Source of the DNA: an uncultured Clostridium sp.
Lineage (GTDB): Bacteria; Bacillota; Clostridia; TANB77; CAG-508
Direction of reading: 5' to 3'
DNA length: 51,685 nucleotides
NCBI GenBank assembly: GCA_948470025.1
Contig: CAOKNG010000005.1
Coordinates: 1-51,685, forward strand
Both the position numbers and the translations under genes were made by a program. The notes under the pieces were generated by a model that was not told the origin of the DNA, searched no databases, and saw nothing but the letters and a program-made list of their open reading frames with translations. Below are positions 18,501 to 27,083 of the stretch, piece after piece; within the stretch, counting starts at the first letter, position 1, and each line of letters opens with the position of its first letter.

Positions 18501-18597
18501 AAAAACCATTACTGTAAAGGTAGCTTCAAAAGATAATAAACCAAATGGAGGAACAGGAAATAATAATACCAATACAGTTACTAATACAACAAGATAA
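15583..18597 (+). CDS. ponA: Class A penicillin-binding protein (glycosyltransferase + transpeptidase)
   Basis: 1004 residues, longer than most. The cytoplasmic N-terminus (about 1-135) is highly charged and contains repeated TKVMK units (TKVVKPV, three TKVMK-type copies, TKVMKAV, TKKMKK). One membrane anchor follows (about 140-165). GT51 is marked by EDKRFYDHSGVD and GGSTITQQL (about 225-270). The transpeptidase has SSIK (SxxK serine), SRN and KTGTT. After it come two Cys-containing stretches (CRDSG...CEHD and CKETG...CTD) and a C-terminal DUF5011-like Ig fold (DTEKPVITVKD...AGVYTITYSVEDAAKN). It builds peptidoglycan outside the membrane. GGAGG lies before the ATG. Confidence 0.94.
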   Translation: MGNKKGNKKSSKKDDTKVVKPVQDNKKDKPSVTDETKVMKPAQDKNKKKSTVTDETKVMKPAQDKNKKKSAVADETKVMKTVQGNPTKDTLKSDMEKTKVMKAVEEQTKKIENDEETKKMKKEKKKAKKAKNKKKHRALKIILKIIIALVVIGCIIGAGVFAGLFFGLFGDEFKISVSDLNINIENSVLMDLNGNILATLNGDENREVILLSEMGEYLPNAFIAIEDKRFYDHSGVDIKRTIGATVNYLLKNSSYGGSTITQQLIKNATGENDKTSMRKVKEIAKAFQIEREMSKQQILESYLNTIPLGGGAKNVYGVQVAANYYFNKQPAELSLAQCAYIAGINHSPNLYNPFKETPNMEKINNRTKTVLNEMKDQGKINQEQYDVAIAEVEAGLAFEEGNITSYNSLTQHEEEAVKQVATQYAAEHNIEYKLAEQRIKSSGYKIYITENKDIQNILDETYTNSTDWIKTKTITETNENGEKEKKEIQLQSGMAIIDHKTGYVVAIRGVIGEKTPWGNNRAMIAGHQPGSSIKPIAVIAPSIQEGLINTGTVVDDTPVKYGSYAPRNSGGGYTGLMNIRSILRVSRNIPEVKMMQKLTPAKSMEYLRNMGITSLSEGDEGLALALGGVGNGISPLEMAGAYATIANNGVYQEPTFYTRVEDGNGNLIMEKQQEKHRVLSEENAWLIQSLLTEPTGTGLTGSEGATGTRARVTNMQTCGKTGTTNDTTATWFCGFTPYYTATMYFGFDKANEGNSKYVPGSGTVSSRWGSIMNKIHSGLEAAKFEKPSSIITARICRDSGLLASENCEHDPRGSRIYSEYFVKGTTPKDACTTHVKLRICKETGTIANEFCTDVEERVYITRANSTENTSWQSASDAQYMAPTETCTTHTKKPDTEKPVITVKDTKDTIELELNAKFAIPQATAVDNIDGDISKNIKIEIKKDGKVVDKVDTSKAGVYTITYSVEDAAKNKQTKTITVKVASKDNKPNGGTGNNNTNTVTNTTR
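15616..15900 (+). repeat. Degenerate ~60-bp tandem repeats encoding TKVMK units in the PBP N-terminus
   Basis: About six imperfect copies of a unit encoding D-E-T-K-V-M-K-P-A-Q followed by a Lys-rich linker; the central two are nearly identical. The spacing is about 20 codons. Confidence 0.75.
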
Positions 18598-18618
18598 ATA
18601 GATGGAATTTAAGAAGAA

Positions 18619-18656
18619 AATTAGAGTATCAATGGAAAAATGGATACTCTAATTTC
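18619..18656 (+). terminator. Terminator after the PBP gene
   Basis: AATTAGAGTATC / GATACTCTAATT, a perfect 12-bp stem with a 12-base loop. The T run is short. Confidence 0.7.
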
Positions 18657-18683
18657 CGAATTTTAGAAAGGTGGGGAATCATA

Positions 18684-20084
18684 ATGGAATTAAAATTTTA
18701 TAATACACTTTCAAAAACAAAAGAAGTCTTTAACCCCTTACACAAAGAAGAAGTAAGAATGTATTCATGTGGACCAACAGTATATAAAAATGCAACCATT
18801 GGTAATATGAGAACCAATATTTTTCAAGATGTATTAAGACGAGTGCTTAGGTACAATGGCTATTGCCTAAAACATGCTATGAATATTACTGATGTAGGGC
18901 ATTTGGTATCAGATGGAGATGATGGGGAAGACAAAATGTTAAAATCAGCAAGAGAAGAGAAAAAGACACCAATGCAAATTGCCAAGTATTATACAGACTT
19001 ATTTTTTGAGGATTTAAAAGATCTAAATATTGAAACACCAGAAATTGTATGTAAAGCCACCGACCATATTAAAGAAATGCTAGCTTATGTGCAAAAATTA
19101 ATTGAAAATGGATATGCTTATGAAACTTCAACTGCGATTTACTTTGATGTATCAAAATTAGATAAATACCCTATTTTAAGTAACTTAGAAGTGGAAAATC
19201 AAAAAGCAGGAGCAAGAGTAGAGGTAGATAAGGAAAAGAAAAATCCATATGATTTTGCATTATGGATAAAAGCACCCGAAAATCATTTAATGAAATGGGA
19301 TAGCCCATGGGGACCAAGCTACCCAGGTTGGCATATTGAATGCTCTGCTATGGGGCAAAAATATTTAGGAGAACAATTTGATATTCACACAGGAGGAATC
19401 GATTTAATTCCAACCCACCACGAAAATGAAATTGCACAAAGTAAAGGTGCTTGTGACAAAATTCCAGCTAATTACTGGCTACATGGGGAATATTTATTAA
19501 TTGATGGCGGAAAAATGTCAAAATCGTTAGGAAATGTATATCTATTAAAAGATATAAAAGATAGAGGCTATGACCCAGTTGTATATAAGCTATTTAGTTA
19601 TTCTTGCCATTATCGAAATAAACTAAATTTTACATGGGGAGGAATCGAAGGAGCAGCAAAATCTTTAGAAAGATTACGAAATAGTTATCAAACAAATTTA
19701 AAGGGAAATGATGAATTAAATAAAGAAGATATTAGCAAACTAAGTAAACTAGAAGAAAACTTCCATAAAGCAATTAATGATGATCTAAATATGCCACTTG
19801 CCATGAGTTTTGTGTGGGAGTTAGCAAGGTTTGAAAAGAAAAATAAAGAAGTAGCAAACCTTCTTACCAAATTTGATACGGTATTAGGGATTCGAATCGA
19901 CCAAACCAATAACGCAGAACAACTTCCAGAAGAAATCTTAGAAATCATCGAACAGAGAAAACAAGCAAGAGCAAGTAAAGATTTTGGAAAATCGGACGAA
20001 TTACGTGATGAATTAACAAAAAGAGGGTATACTGTAAAAGACACCAAAGACGAAATGACTGTTACAAAAACCTACAAGAATTAA
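18684..20084 (+). CDS. cysS: Cysteinyl-tRNA synthetase
   Basis: 466 residues, normal length. Class I signatures are present: MYSCGPTVYKNATIGNMRT (zinc-binding Cys and a HIGH-like variant TIGN), WHIECSAM with the second zinc Cys and His, HTGGIDLIPTHHENEIAQS, and KMSKSLGN (KMSKS) near residue 275. It charges tRNA-Cys in the cytoplasm. GGTGGGG precedes the ATG. The next gene starts 13 bases downstream, so the two may be cotranscribed. No in-frame CGG. Confidence 0.97.
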   Translation: MELKFYNTLSKTKEVFNPLHKEEVRMYSCGPTVYKNATIGNMRTNIFQDVLRRVLRYNGYCLKHAMNITDVGHLVSDGDDGEDKMLKSAREEKKTPMQIAKYYTDLFFEDLKDLNIETPEIVCKATDHIKEMLAYVQKLIENGYAYETSTAIYFDVSKLDKYPILSNLEVENQKAGARVEVDKEKKNPYDFALWIKAPENHLMKWDSPWGPSYPGWHIECSAMGQKYLGEQFDIHTGGIDLIPTHHENEIAQSKGACDKIPANYWLHGEYLLIDGGKMSKSLGNVYLLKDIKDRGYDPVVYKLFSYSCHYRNKLNFTWGGIEGAAKSLERLRNSYQTNLKGNDELNKEDISKLSKLEENFHKAINDDLNMPLAMSFVWELARFEKKNKEVANLLTKFDTVLGIRIDQTNNAEQLPEEILEIIEQRKQARASKDFGKSDELRDELTKRGYTVKDTKDEMTVTKTYKN

Positions 20085-20097
20085 AGGAGAAAAAACA

Positions 20098-21177
20098 ATG
20101 ACCAAAGAAAATGTAAAAACAGGATTTTTTAAGAAAATATATTTAGCAATTAAAGATTTTGAGCATTATGGCATTTTTGCGGCAGAAAATTTATGGACTG
20201 CCATAAAATACTTATTGAAAATAATGGTAATTTTTGCAATTATTGTATCTGGAATGTTTGCATATCAATTCTATACGTATTTTCAAAATGCGATTCACTA
20301 TTTCGAAAACAATATAGAACAAGTATCATTTGTAGAGAATCAATTAGAAGTAAATAATGGAGAAACCATCGAAATCCAAGAGGATACTTCGGCCATTCCA
20401 TATATTGTAATCGATACCGATGCTACCGAAGAAGAATTACAAAATTATAGGCAAAAGCTAGAAAGTTACGAAGCAGGAATTATGGTACTAAAAGATAAAG
20501 TGCTTTATAAAAACGAAATATTAGCACAAAGCCTAGAATATCGCTATGAAGAAATAACCAAAAACTATCCAATTGGAGAATTCGATAAGCAAGCAGTTTT
20601 AGACTTTATTGGAAAAATCGATATGGTTAGTTTAATGTTAAGCATGCTTTTCGTTATTTTCATTTATGTGTATGTGGTATACCTTGCCACTGCATTTGTT
20701 GATATTGTAATGCTAGGAGTATTAGGCTTTGTGGTTGGACGTATAGCAGGAATGAAAATACGCTTTAAAGCGACCTTTAATATTGGCGTATATGCTCTAA
20801 CTTTGCCAATTTTATTAAATATCCTTTATATTGTAGTAAACACCTTAACAGGCTTTACCATCCAAAACTTTAGTTGGATGTATACCACTATTTCATACAT
20901 TTACGTCATTGTTGCAATCTTCATGATAAAATCCGACTTCATTGATAAACAAGCAGAGCTTATGAAAATCATTGAAGAACAAGAAAAAGTACGTAGGGAA
21001 ATGATATTAAAAGAAGAACAACAGAAAAAAGAAGAAGAAAAAGAAAATAAAGACAACCAAGACAAAAAAGAACCACCAAAAGAAGAGAAAAAACCAAAAA
21101 AGAAAGAAAAAGAAGAACCCGGTTTAGATGATGGATTAGCCCCACAAGGAGCAAAAGAATTGCCAAACAATGAGTAA
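20098..21177 (+). CDS. DUF1189-family membrane protein
   Basis: 359 residues. FFKKIYLAIKDFEHY at the start, one membrane helix at about 45-65, an extracytoplasmic region of about 110 residues, then four helices between about 180 and 280 and a long charged C-terminal tail of Lys, Glu and Pro residues ending near GLDDGLAPQGAKELPNN. This layout and the start match DUF1189 proteins of Firmicutes, related to MalF-like membrane proteins of unknown role. It follows cysS by 13 bases with an AAAGGAG site and precedes ftsH, separated by a palindromic repeat. Confidence 0.7.
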   Translation: MTKENVKTGFFKKIYLAIKDFEHYGIFAAENLWTAIKYLLKIMVIFAIIVSGMFAYQFYTYFQNAIHYFENNIEQVSFVENQLEVNNGETIEIQEDTSAIPYIVIDTDATEEELQNYRQKLESYEAGIMVLKDKVLYKNEILAQSLEYRYEEITKNYPIGEFDKQAVLDFIGKIDMVSLMLSMLFVIFIYVYVVYLATAFVDIVMLGVLGFVVGRIAGMKIRFKATFNIGVYALTLPILLNILYIVVNTLTGFTIQNFSWMYTTISYIYVIVAIFMIKSDFIDKQAELMKIIEEQEKVRREMILKEEQQKKEEEKENKDNQDKKEPPKEEKKPKKKEKEEPGLDDGLAPQGAKELPNNE

Positions 21178-21215
21178 TATGATATACTTTCAAAAATAGG
21201 AATAAAACAGTAGAA

Positions 21216-21267
21216 AAAAAGGCCCCTTTACTTAAGGGGGCTGTCACCGAAGGTGACTGGGGGTTCT
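21216..21267. repeat. Intergenic double-hairpin repeat (family A), copy 1
   Basis: AAAAGGCCCCTTTA..TAAGGGGGC, then TGTCACC..GGTGAC and a GGGGGTTCT tail. The two stems are GCCCC/GGGGGC and GTCACC/GGTGAC. It lies between the DUF1189 gene and ftsH. Confidence 0.85.
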
Positions 21268-21287
21268 ACAAGAAAGGAAGCGCGAAC

Positions 21288-23078
21288 ATGAACGAAAAAA
21301 AAGACGATAAAAAGAAAAAACAAAAACAATTATATGCCGTTATCATCCTATGTACCATATTAGCCGTAGGAGCAATTGTCGCATTATTATTAGGAATTAA
21401 CCAAAAGAACAATGACGAAGAAAAAAACATGGCTTATACGGATTTAATTAAAGAAATTAGTGAAGAAACCGTAGAAAAATTGGAAATGACCGTAGGAAGT
21501 AGCTCTGTAAAAGTAAAACTAAAAGATATAGAAGAAGAAAAAACTTCCATTGTTCCAAGTACACAAGCATTTATCGAGTTAATACAAGAAGAAAAATTAA
21601 AAGGAAATGAAATTAACTTAATCCAAAAACCAAAAAACGTATTCCTACAAATACCAAGTGCACTATTTAGCATTTTACCAACCCTATTAATGCTAGCCGT
21701 TGTTATTCTAATTATTGAAATGCAAGGCTTAGGTGATAAAGGAAAAATCTATGATGGAGGAGAAAATAAAAGCAAAGTTCGTTTTAAAGACATTGCAGGA
21801 CTAGAAGAAGAAAAGAAAGAATTAGAAGAAGTTGTAGACTTCTTAAAAGAACCAAAACGCTTTTATAATATGGGAGCTAAAATTCCAAAAGGAATTTTAT
21901 TATATGGAAAACCAGGAACAGGAAAAACGCTAATTGCAAAAGCCATTGCAGGAGAAGCAGGAGTTCCATTCATCTCTATGAGTGGTTCCGAATTTATTGA
22001 AATGTTTGCAGGGCTTGGAGCCTCTCGTGTACGTAAATTATTTGAAAAAGCAAGAAAACTAGCACCATGCATTGTATTTATTGATGAAATTGATGCCATC
22101 GGTTCCAGAAGAACCGCAAACAGTGGAGCAGAATCGGAAAATAACCAAACACTAAACCAATTATTAGTGGAAATGGATGGGTTTGAAGAAAACGAAACCG
22201 TTATTGTGTTAGCCGCAACCAACCGTCCAGAAATGCTAGATAAAGCATTACTAAGACCAGGAAGATTTGACCGTCAAATTACCATTGCACCACCAGATGT
22301 ACGAGGAAGAGAAGAAATTCTAAAAATCCATTCAGGGGAAAAGAAATTTGCACAAGATGTATCTCTAAAAAGCATTGCAGAAGATACCGCAGGTTATACA
22401 GGAGCAGAACTTGCCAATATTTTAAATGAAGCAGCCATTATTGCTACCATCAATAACCACGAAGCAATCTACAGGGAAGACATTGAAGAGGCAGTAAAAA
22501 AAGTAACTGTCGGAGTACAAAAAAAGACAAGAGTAATTTCCGATAAAGAAAAGAAACTAACTGCATATCACGAAGCAGGACATGCCATCGTAGGAAAATT
22601 CTTAGAAACCTCAGACCCATTAAAAGAAATATCCATCATTCCAAGAGGTGTGGCAGGAGGATACACCATGTACAAATCCAATGAAGACAAATTCTATAAA
22701 TCAAAAACTGAATTAGAAGAAAGATTAATTGGATTGTTAGGTGGAAGAGCAGCCGAAAAACTAGCCCTAAATGACATATCCACAGGAGCAAGAAACGACA
22801 TACAAGTAGCAACCGAAATTGCAAAAGAAATGGTAACAGCCTATGGAATGAGCGACCGACTTGGTCCAATTTCACTAGAAGAAAATGACAATCTTGCTAT
22901 GTTTGGAGAAAGCATGGAAGATGTGATTGGAGTTGAAATTAAAACCTTCATTGATACCGCCTATAGCCAAGCACAAGAAATTCTAAAAGCCAACATGGAC
23001 AAGCTAGACATTGTAGCAGGGTTATTACTAGAAAAAGAAACCATTACAGCAGAAGAATTTGATGCAGTGTTTGAATAA
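21288..23078 (+). CDS. ftsH: FtsH, membrane AAA+ zinc protease
   Basis: 596 residues. Two membrane helices flank a short external domain (AVIILCTILAVGAIVALLLG and ALFSILPTLLMLAVVILII). The AAA+ domain has Walker A GKPGTGKT (207-214), Walker B IVFIDEIDAIG, SRH with RPGRFDRQI. The zinc protease motif HEAGH begins at residue 428. It degrades misassembled membrane proteins and short-lived regulators. GAAAGGAAG is the ribosome binding site, just after repeat A. No in-frame CGG. A strong terminator follows. Confidence 0.97.
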   Translation: MNEKKDDKKKKQKQLYAVIILCTILAVGAIVALLLGINQKNNDEEKNMAYTDLIKEISEETVEKLEMTVGSSSVKVKLKDIEEEKTSIVPSTQAFIELIQEEKLKGNEINLIQKPKNVFLQIPSALFSILPTLLMLAVVILIIEMQGLGDKGKIYDGGENKSKVRFKDIAGLEEEKKELEEVVDFLKEPKRFYNMGAKIPKGILLYGKPGTGKTLIAKAIAGEAGVPFISMSGSEFIEMFAGLGASRVRKLFEKARKLAPCIVFIDEIDAIGSRRTANSGAESENNQTLNQLLVEMDGFEENETVIVLAATNRPEMLDKALLRPGRFDRQITIAPPDVRGREEILKIHSGEKKFAQDVSLKSIAEDTAGYTGAELANILNEAAIIATINNHEAIYREDIEEAVKKVTVGVQKKTRVISDKEKKLTAYHEAGHAIVGKFLETSDPLKEISIIPRGVAGGYTMYKSNEDKFYKSKTELEERLIGLLGGRAAEKLALNDISTGARNDIQVATEIAKEMVTAYGMSDRLGPISLEENDNLAMFGESMEDVIGVEIKTFIDTAYSQAQEILKANMDKLDIVAGLLLEKETITAEEFDAVFE

Positions 23079-23085
23079 AAAAATG

Positions 23086-23112
23086 AAAAGAACACTTGAA
23101 AAGTGTTCTTTT
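23086..23112 (+). terminator. Terminator after ftsH
   Basis: AAAAGAACACTT / AAGTGTTCTTTT with a GAA loop and a T run. Confidence 0.9.
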
Positions 23113-23147
23113 TTTCGGTAGAATATAGTTGTTAAGGGTGAGAAAAA

Positions 23148-23552
23148 ATGGAAGAAATAAAAGATAAAGTAATGAAACTGATATGCTCTAAGGTGGACTG
23201 TGAAGCAATTGTTATTTTTGGAAGTTTTGCAAGAGGAACACAAAATGAAGAAAGTGATATTGACATTGCAATAAAAGTAAATGGTGAAATAACGAAAAAA
23301 GAATTGTTTGAAATGAGTTGTTTTTTAGAAGACCAATTAAAACGAGACATTGATTTAGTCAATCTTGATACCATTGAAAATGATGGGTTTAAGTATGAAA
23401 TTTTAATCAATGGCATTACGATTTATTGTAAGAATCATGATGAATTTGAACAATATAAACTAGATGCTTACCGAGAATATTTGGAATTGAATGAGGCACG
23501 AAAAGCGATTATTGATGAAATGAAAAAGGAGAAAGAAAGCAATGGAAAATGA
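23148..23552 (+). CDS. MntA-type nucleotidyltransferase antitoxin
   Basis: 134 residues. The minimal nucleotidyltransferase signature GSFARGTQNEESDID (GSxARG...SDxD, metal-binding Asp pair) is at about 25-40, and a third acidic residue follows in DIDLVNLD. In MntA/HepT systems this enzyme adenylylates a Tyr of the HEPN ribonuclease and thereby neutralises it. The stop overlaps the next gene by 11 bases, as expected for a coupled toxin-antitoxin pair. The extended C-terminus (AYREYLELNEARKAIIDEM) is helical. Confidence 0.85.
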   Translation: MEEIKDKVMKLICSKVDCEAIVIFGSFARGTQNEESDIDIAIKVNGEITKKELFEMSCFLEDQLKRDIDLVNLDTIENDGFKYEILINGITIYCKNHDEFEQYKLDAYREYLELNEARKAIIDEMKKEKESNGK

Positions 23553-23955
23553 AGCGGTTATTATTAATAAATATGATAGTATACAAAAATGTATCAAACG
23601 TATCAAGGAAGAATATGAGGGCAATATTGAAAATTTATACAATTATAAAAAATTAGACCCTATTGTACTAAATTTACAAAGAGCATGTGAAGCAAGTATT
23701 GATATAGCAATGTATATTGTTTCAAACCGAAAATTAGGAGTACCTCAAACCAAAAAAGAAGCATTTATAAAATTAGAAGAAAACAAATTAATTTCAAAAG
23801 AAATTAGCAAGAATATGCAAAAGATGATAGGATTTCGTAATATCGCAATTCACGAATATAAGCAGATTGAGGAAGAAATACTTGCCGACATTATCGAAAA
23901 CCATTTAACAGACCTAACCGATTTTGCAAAAGCAATATTAAATTTAGAGAGATAG
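23542..23955 (+). CDS. HepT-type HEPN toxin
   Basis: 137 residues, all helical. It carries the HEPN RNase motif RNIAIHEY (R-x4-H-x-Y), where Arg and His are catalytic and the Tyr is the AMPylation target of MntA. Preceding parts (IVLNLQRACEASIDIAMYIVS, GVPQTKKEAFIKLEE) are standard for DUF86/HepT. The start overlaps the nucleotidyltransferase gene by 11 bases (ATG at 23542, AAAGGAG upstream). It is probably an RNase that slows growth when freed. Confidence 0.87.
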   Translation: MENEAVIINKYDSIQKCIKRIKEEYEGNIENLYNYKKLDPIVLNLQRACEASIDIAMYIVSNRKLGVPQTKKEAFIKLEENKLISKEISKNMQKMIGFRNIAIHEYKQIEEEILADIIENHLTDLTDFAKAILNLER

Positions 23956-23997
23956 ATTTGGAAAGAATAAAAAACAGTCAAAAATTAGGAAAAAATG

Positions 23998-24026
23998 TTG
24001 TTCATTTTTTATTTATATGATAATAT
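23998..24026 (+). promoter_or_regulatory. Putative promoter of the VanW gene
   Basis: TTGTTC (23998-24003), a 17-base spacer and TAATAT (24021-24026). Confidence 0.5.
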
Positions 24027-24031
24027 ATAAG

Positions 24032-24059
24032 TCGTATTATGCATAAAGTTATAATACGA
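24032..24059 (+). promoter_or_regulatory. Leader hairpin before the VanW gene
   Basis: TCGTATTAT / ATAATACGA, a perfect 9-bp inverted repeat with a 10-base loop just downstream of the promoter, followed by a T-rich run. It may be an attenuator or an operator. Confidence 0.5.
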
Positions 24060-24086
24060 TTTATTTTATTTTGGGGAGTTTAGAAA

Positions 24087-26216
24087 TTGAAAGAGAAATT
24101 TGAGGAAGAAAACATTGCAAATGAGAAGGAAGAAGTAGTTGTAGGAAAGCAAGAAGAAAAGGCAAAAGTAGAAGAGGTGCAACCAAAGGAAGAAAAATTA
24201 GAAGTAGAAAAAACAGAAAAGAAAACAACGAAATCGAAAAAGAAGACTTCAAAGAAGACAAATACCATGATTGAAATGCGACAAGAAGAGCCAGAAGCAG
24301 AGATGAAGATAAAAAAACAAGCAGAGATAGCAATATTAGGTCAGAAAATAGACGAGCAACTAGAACAAATAGAGTTAGAAAAAAAGGAAGAAGCACAAAA
24401 GCAAGTGCAAAATGAAGTAGAAAAAAATGCAGTAGTGAAAAAAGAAAATCAGAAAATAAGTCAAGAAGTTAAAGAAAATAATAAGGTAGTAAATCCAATA
24501 CTAGAAAAAGAAAAATTAAGTAAGAAAGAAAAGCAAGCAGTAGAGAAGAAAGAAAAAAGTAAATTGAAAAAACAAGAAGAGGAGAACAAAGAAGAGGCTA
24601 ATAAGGAAGGACAAGAAAGTATTGCTACAGGTGAGGACGAAAAAACAGAAGAAGTAAAAACAAAAAAGAAACCTACTTCTCATCGTGGTACAAAAGTAAT
24701 TGCTATCTTAGTAGCCATTCTTGTTCTCATTGGTCTTGCATGTTCTACCATATTTGCACTAATCAATAAAGGTAGCGATAAAATTATAGAAGGTGTGCAA
24801 ATAAAGGGAATTAATGTAAGCAATCTAACACGAGAAGAAGCAGAAAATAAATTAAATGAAGTCTTTCGTGAACAATTTAAAAAAGAAATTTCTTTAAAAC
24901 ACGGTGAGTATGAAACAAAGCTAACACCAGAGCAAATTGAATTCAACTTTAAGGTAACAGAAGCTGTCGAATTAGCCTATAGTAAAGGTAGAACCGGAAA
25001 CATTTTAAAAGATAACTATGATATTTTAAGCACCAAATGGAATGGGGTTGAGATTACTCCAGAATATACCTACAATGATGAATTGTTAACCACTTTTATT
25101 GCAGGAACACAAGAAAATTTACCAGACATTGTAAAGCAAAGTAGTTATTCTATAGAAGGTTCAAAGCTAAACATATACAAAGGTGAAAAAGGTGTTGCAA
25201 TTGAGCAAGAAAGCTTAAAAAAACATATTATTGAAGCAGGGGTAGATTTTAACAGTGAACATGTAATTGAAATGCCAATTACCGAAGTACAACCAGATCC
25301 AATTGACTTAAATAAAATACGAAGTGAAATTTACAAAGAACCAAAAAACGCATATTATACACAAAATCCATTTACCATTTATCCACATGTTAATGGTGTC
25401 GATTTTGCCATTAGTATAGAAGAGGCACAAAACCAAGTAAATGCTTCTACAGAGCTAAATATTACCATTCCTTTAAAAATTACCACACCAGCAGTTACGA
25501 CCAATCAAATTGGAACAGAGGCATTTCCAGATTTATTAGCTACATTTTCAACCACATTTTCAACCAGTAATGCGAATAGAACAACCAATATTCGTTTAGC
25601 TTCTAATAAAATTAATGGAGTAGTGTTATTACCAGGGGAAGAATTTTATTATAATAAAGTAGTAGGACAAAGGACAGCTGCAACAGGATTTAAATCAGCT
25701 GGTGTCTATGTAAATGGACGAGTAGAAAATGGTATTGGAGGAGGAATATGTCAGGTTTCTTCTACATTATATAATACTGTACTAAGAGCAAACTTAGAAA
25801 TCGTCAAACGTTCCAACCATTATTTTGCAACAGGATATGTGCCACTTAGTACAGATGCAACTGTTTCTTGGGGAGGTCCAGAATTTGCATTTAAGAATTC
25901 AAGAAAATACCCAATTAAGGTAGTATCTTCTGTAAATGGAGGAAAAATTACGGTTAGCATTTATGGCTGTAAAGAAGAAGTAGAATACGAGGTAATCATT
26001 CAATCACAAACCTTACAAACCATTCCAATGAAAACCGAATACCGTGTAAACCCTGCTCTTCCAAAAGGAACCACAAAAACAGTTCAAAAGGGACATGGTG
26101 GCTATAAATCAAGAGCATACCGAATTTTAAAATTAAATGGAACCGAGGTATCAAGACAATTATTATCAACGGATACCTATGCACAATTATCCACCATCAT
26201 TGAACAAAATCCATAA
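24087..26216 (+). CDS. VanW-family protein with peptidoglycan-binding-like domain
   Basis: 709 residues from a TTG start with GGGGAG upstream. About 200 highly charged residues (Lys/Glu, likely coiled or disordered, cytoplasmic) precede one membrane helix (VIAILVAILVLIGLACSTIFAL, about 206-228). Outside are repeated PG_binding_4-like units (IEGVQIKGINVSNLTREEAENKL). A VanW domain follows, with VLLPGEEFYYNKVVGQRTAATG, NGIGGGICQVSSTLYN and YFATGYVPLSTDATVSWGG, and a G5-like tail. VanW proteins are cell-wall associated and of unknown biochemical role; this one is not in a vancomycin operon. Confidence 0.88.
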   Translation: MKEKFEEENIANEKEEVVVGKQEEKAKVEEVQPKEEKLEVEKTEKKTTKSKKKTSKKTNTMIEMRQEEPEAEMKIKKQAEIAILGQKIDEQLEQIELEKKEEAQKQVQNEVEKNAVVKKENQKISQEVKENNKVVNPILEKEKLSKKEKQAVEKKEKSKLKKQEEENKEEANKEGQESIATGEDEKTEEVKTKKKPTSHRGTKVIAILVAILVLIGLACSTIFALINKGSDKIIEGVQIKGINVSNLTREEAENKLNEVFREQFKKEISLKHGEYETKLTPEQIEFNFKVTEAVELAYSKGRTGNILKDNYDILSTKWNGVEITPEYTYNDELLTTFIAGTQENLPDIVKQSSYSIEGSKLNIYKGEKGVAIEQESLKKHIIEAGVDFNSEHVIEMPITEVQPDPIDLNKIRSEIYKEPKNAYYTQNPFTIYPHVNGVDFAISIEEAQNQVNASTELNITIPLKITTPAVTTNQIGTEAFPDLLATFSTTFSTSNANRTTNIRLASNKINGVVLLPGEEFYYNKVVGQRTAATGFKSAGVYVNGRVENGIGGGICQVSSTLYNTVLRANLEIVKRSNHYFATGYVPLSTDATVSWGGPEFAFKNSRKYPIKVVSSVNGGKITVSIYGCKEEVEYEVIIQSQTLQTIPMKTEYRVNPALPKGTTKTVQKGHGGYKSRAYRILKLNGTEVSRQLLSTDTYAQLSTIIEQNP

Positions 26217-26253
26217 TAAAAAACTTAAACGAAATTCTGCAAAGGCATACAAG

Positions 26254-26305
26254 AAAAGGCCCCTTTATTTAAGGGGGCTGTCGCCGATAGGCGACTGGGG
26301 GTTCT
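26254..26305. repeat. Family A repeat, copy 2
   Basis: AAAAGGCCCCTTTA..TAAGGGGGC, TGTCGCC..GGCGAC, GGGGGTTCT. Preceded by GCAAAGGCATACAAG, also seen before other copies. Confidence 0.88.
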
Positions 26306-26362
26306 TAAAAGAACATATAAGATTCCACCAACAATTAACATATAAATAAGGGAGATATAATT

Positions 26363-27058
26363 ATGAATTGGGAAGAAAAAGGAAAACAAAAATCATTATG
26401 GAATGGCGAAATTAGCAATTTATCAAAAAAAGAAAGAATTGCCGAAAAATTAGCAAAACGAGTAAAAGACGGAGATGTCATTGGCGTTGGTTCTGGTTCT
26501 ACGTCTTTTGTAGCAACCAAAGCAATTGCAAAAAGAATGAAAGAAGAAAACTTACAAATTACAGCAATACCAACTTCGTATGAAGTAAAGCTATTATGCG
26601 AAAACATGGGAATTCCAACAACCACCCTTATGGTACAAAAACCAGATTGGGCATATGACGGAGCAGATGAAGTAACACCTCAAAATTGGCTAATAAAAGG
26701 AAGAGGTGGAGCCATGTACCATGAAAAACTAAACATAGCGGCAAGCCCAATTACCTATATTCTAGTAGATGATTCCAAAATGGTAGAACATATTTGCGAT
26801 AAATTCCCAATTCCAGTTGAAGTCCATCCAGAAGCCATTAACTTAGTAAGACAAGCCTTATTAGAAATGGGAGCAGAAGAAATTACCTTACGTTTAGCAA
26901 AAGGAAAAGATGGACCAGTCATTACCGAAAGAGGAAATGCCATATTAGATGTTGTATTTCGAAACGTAGACAACACATATGAAACAAAATTAAAAAGCAT
27001 GGTAGGGGTTGTAGAAACCGGATTATTCATTGGTTACAACGTAATCATCGAAAAATAA
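26363..27058 (+). CDS. rpiA: Ribose-5-phosphate isomerase A
   Basis: 231 residues. [15 protein letters not shown] (phosphate-binding GSGST), [25 protein letters not shown] (catalytic DGADE) and [13 protein letters not shown] (GRGGA with the Lys) are RpiA landmarks. It interconverts ribose 5-phosphate and ribulose 5-phosphate. AAGGGAG precedes the ATG. A family A repeat sits just upstream. Confidence 0.95.
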   Translation: MNWEEKGKQKSLWNGEISNLSKKERIAEKLAKRVKDGDVIGVGSGSTSFVATKAIAKRMKEENLQITAIPTSYEVKLLCENMGIPTTTLMVQKPDWAYDGADEVTPQNWLIKGRGGAMYHEKLNIAASPITYILVDDSKMVEHICDKFPIPVEVHPEAINLVRQALLEMGAEEITLRLAKGKDGPVITERGNAILDVVFRNVDNTYETKLKSMVGVVETGLFIGYNVIIEK

Positions 27059-27083
27059 ATTGTGGACAAAAAGGAGGAACGTG

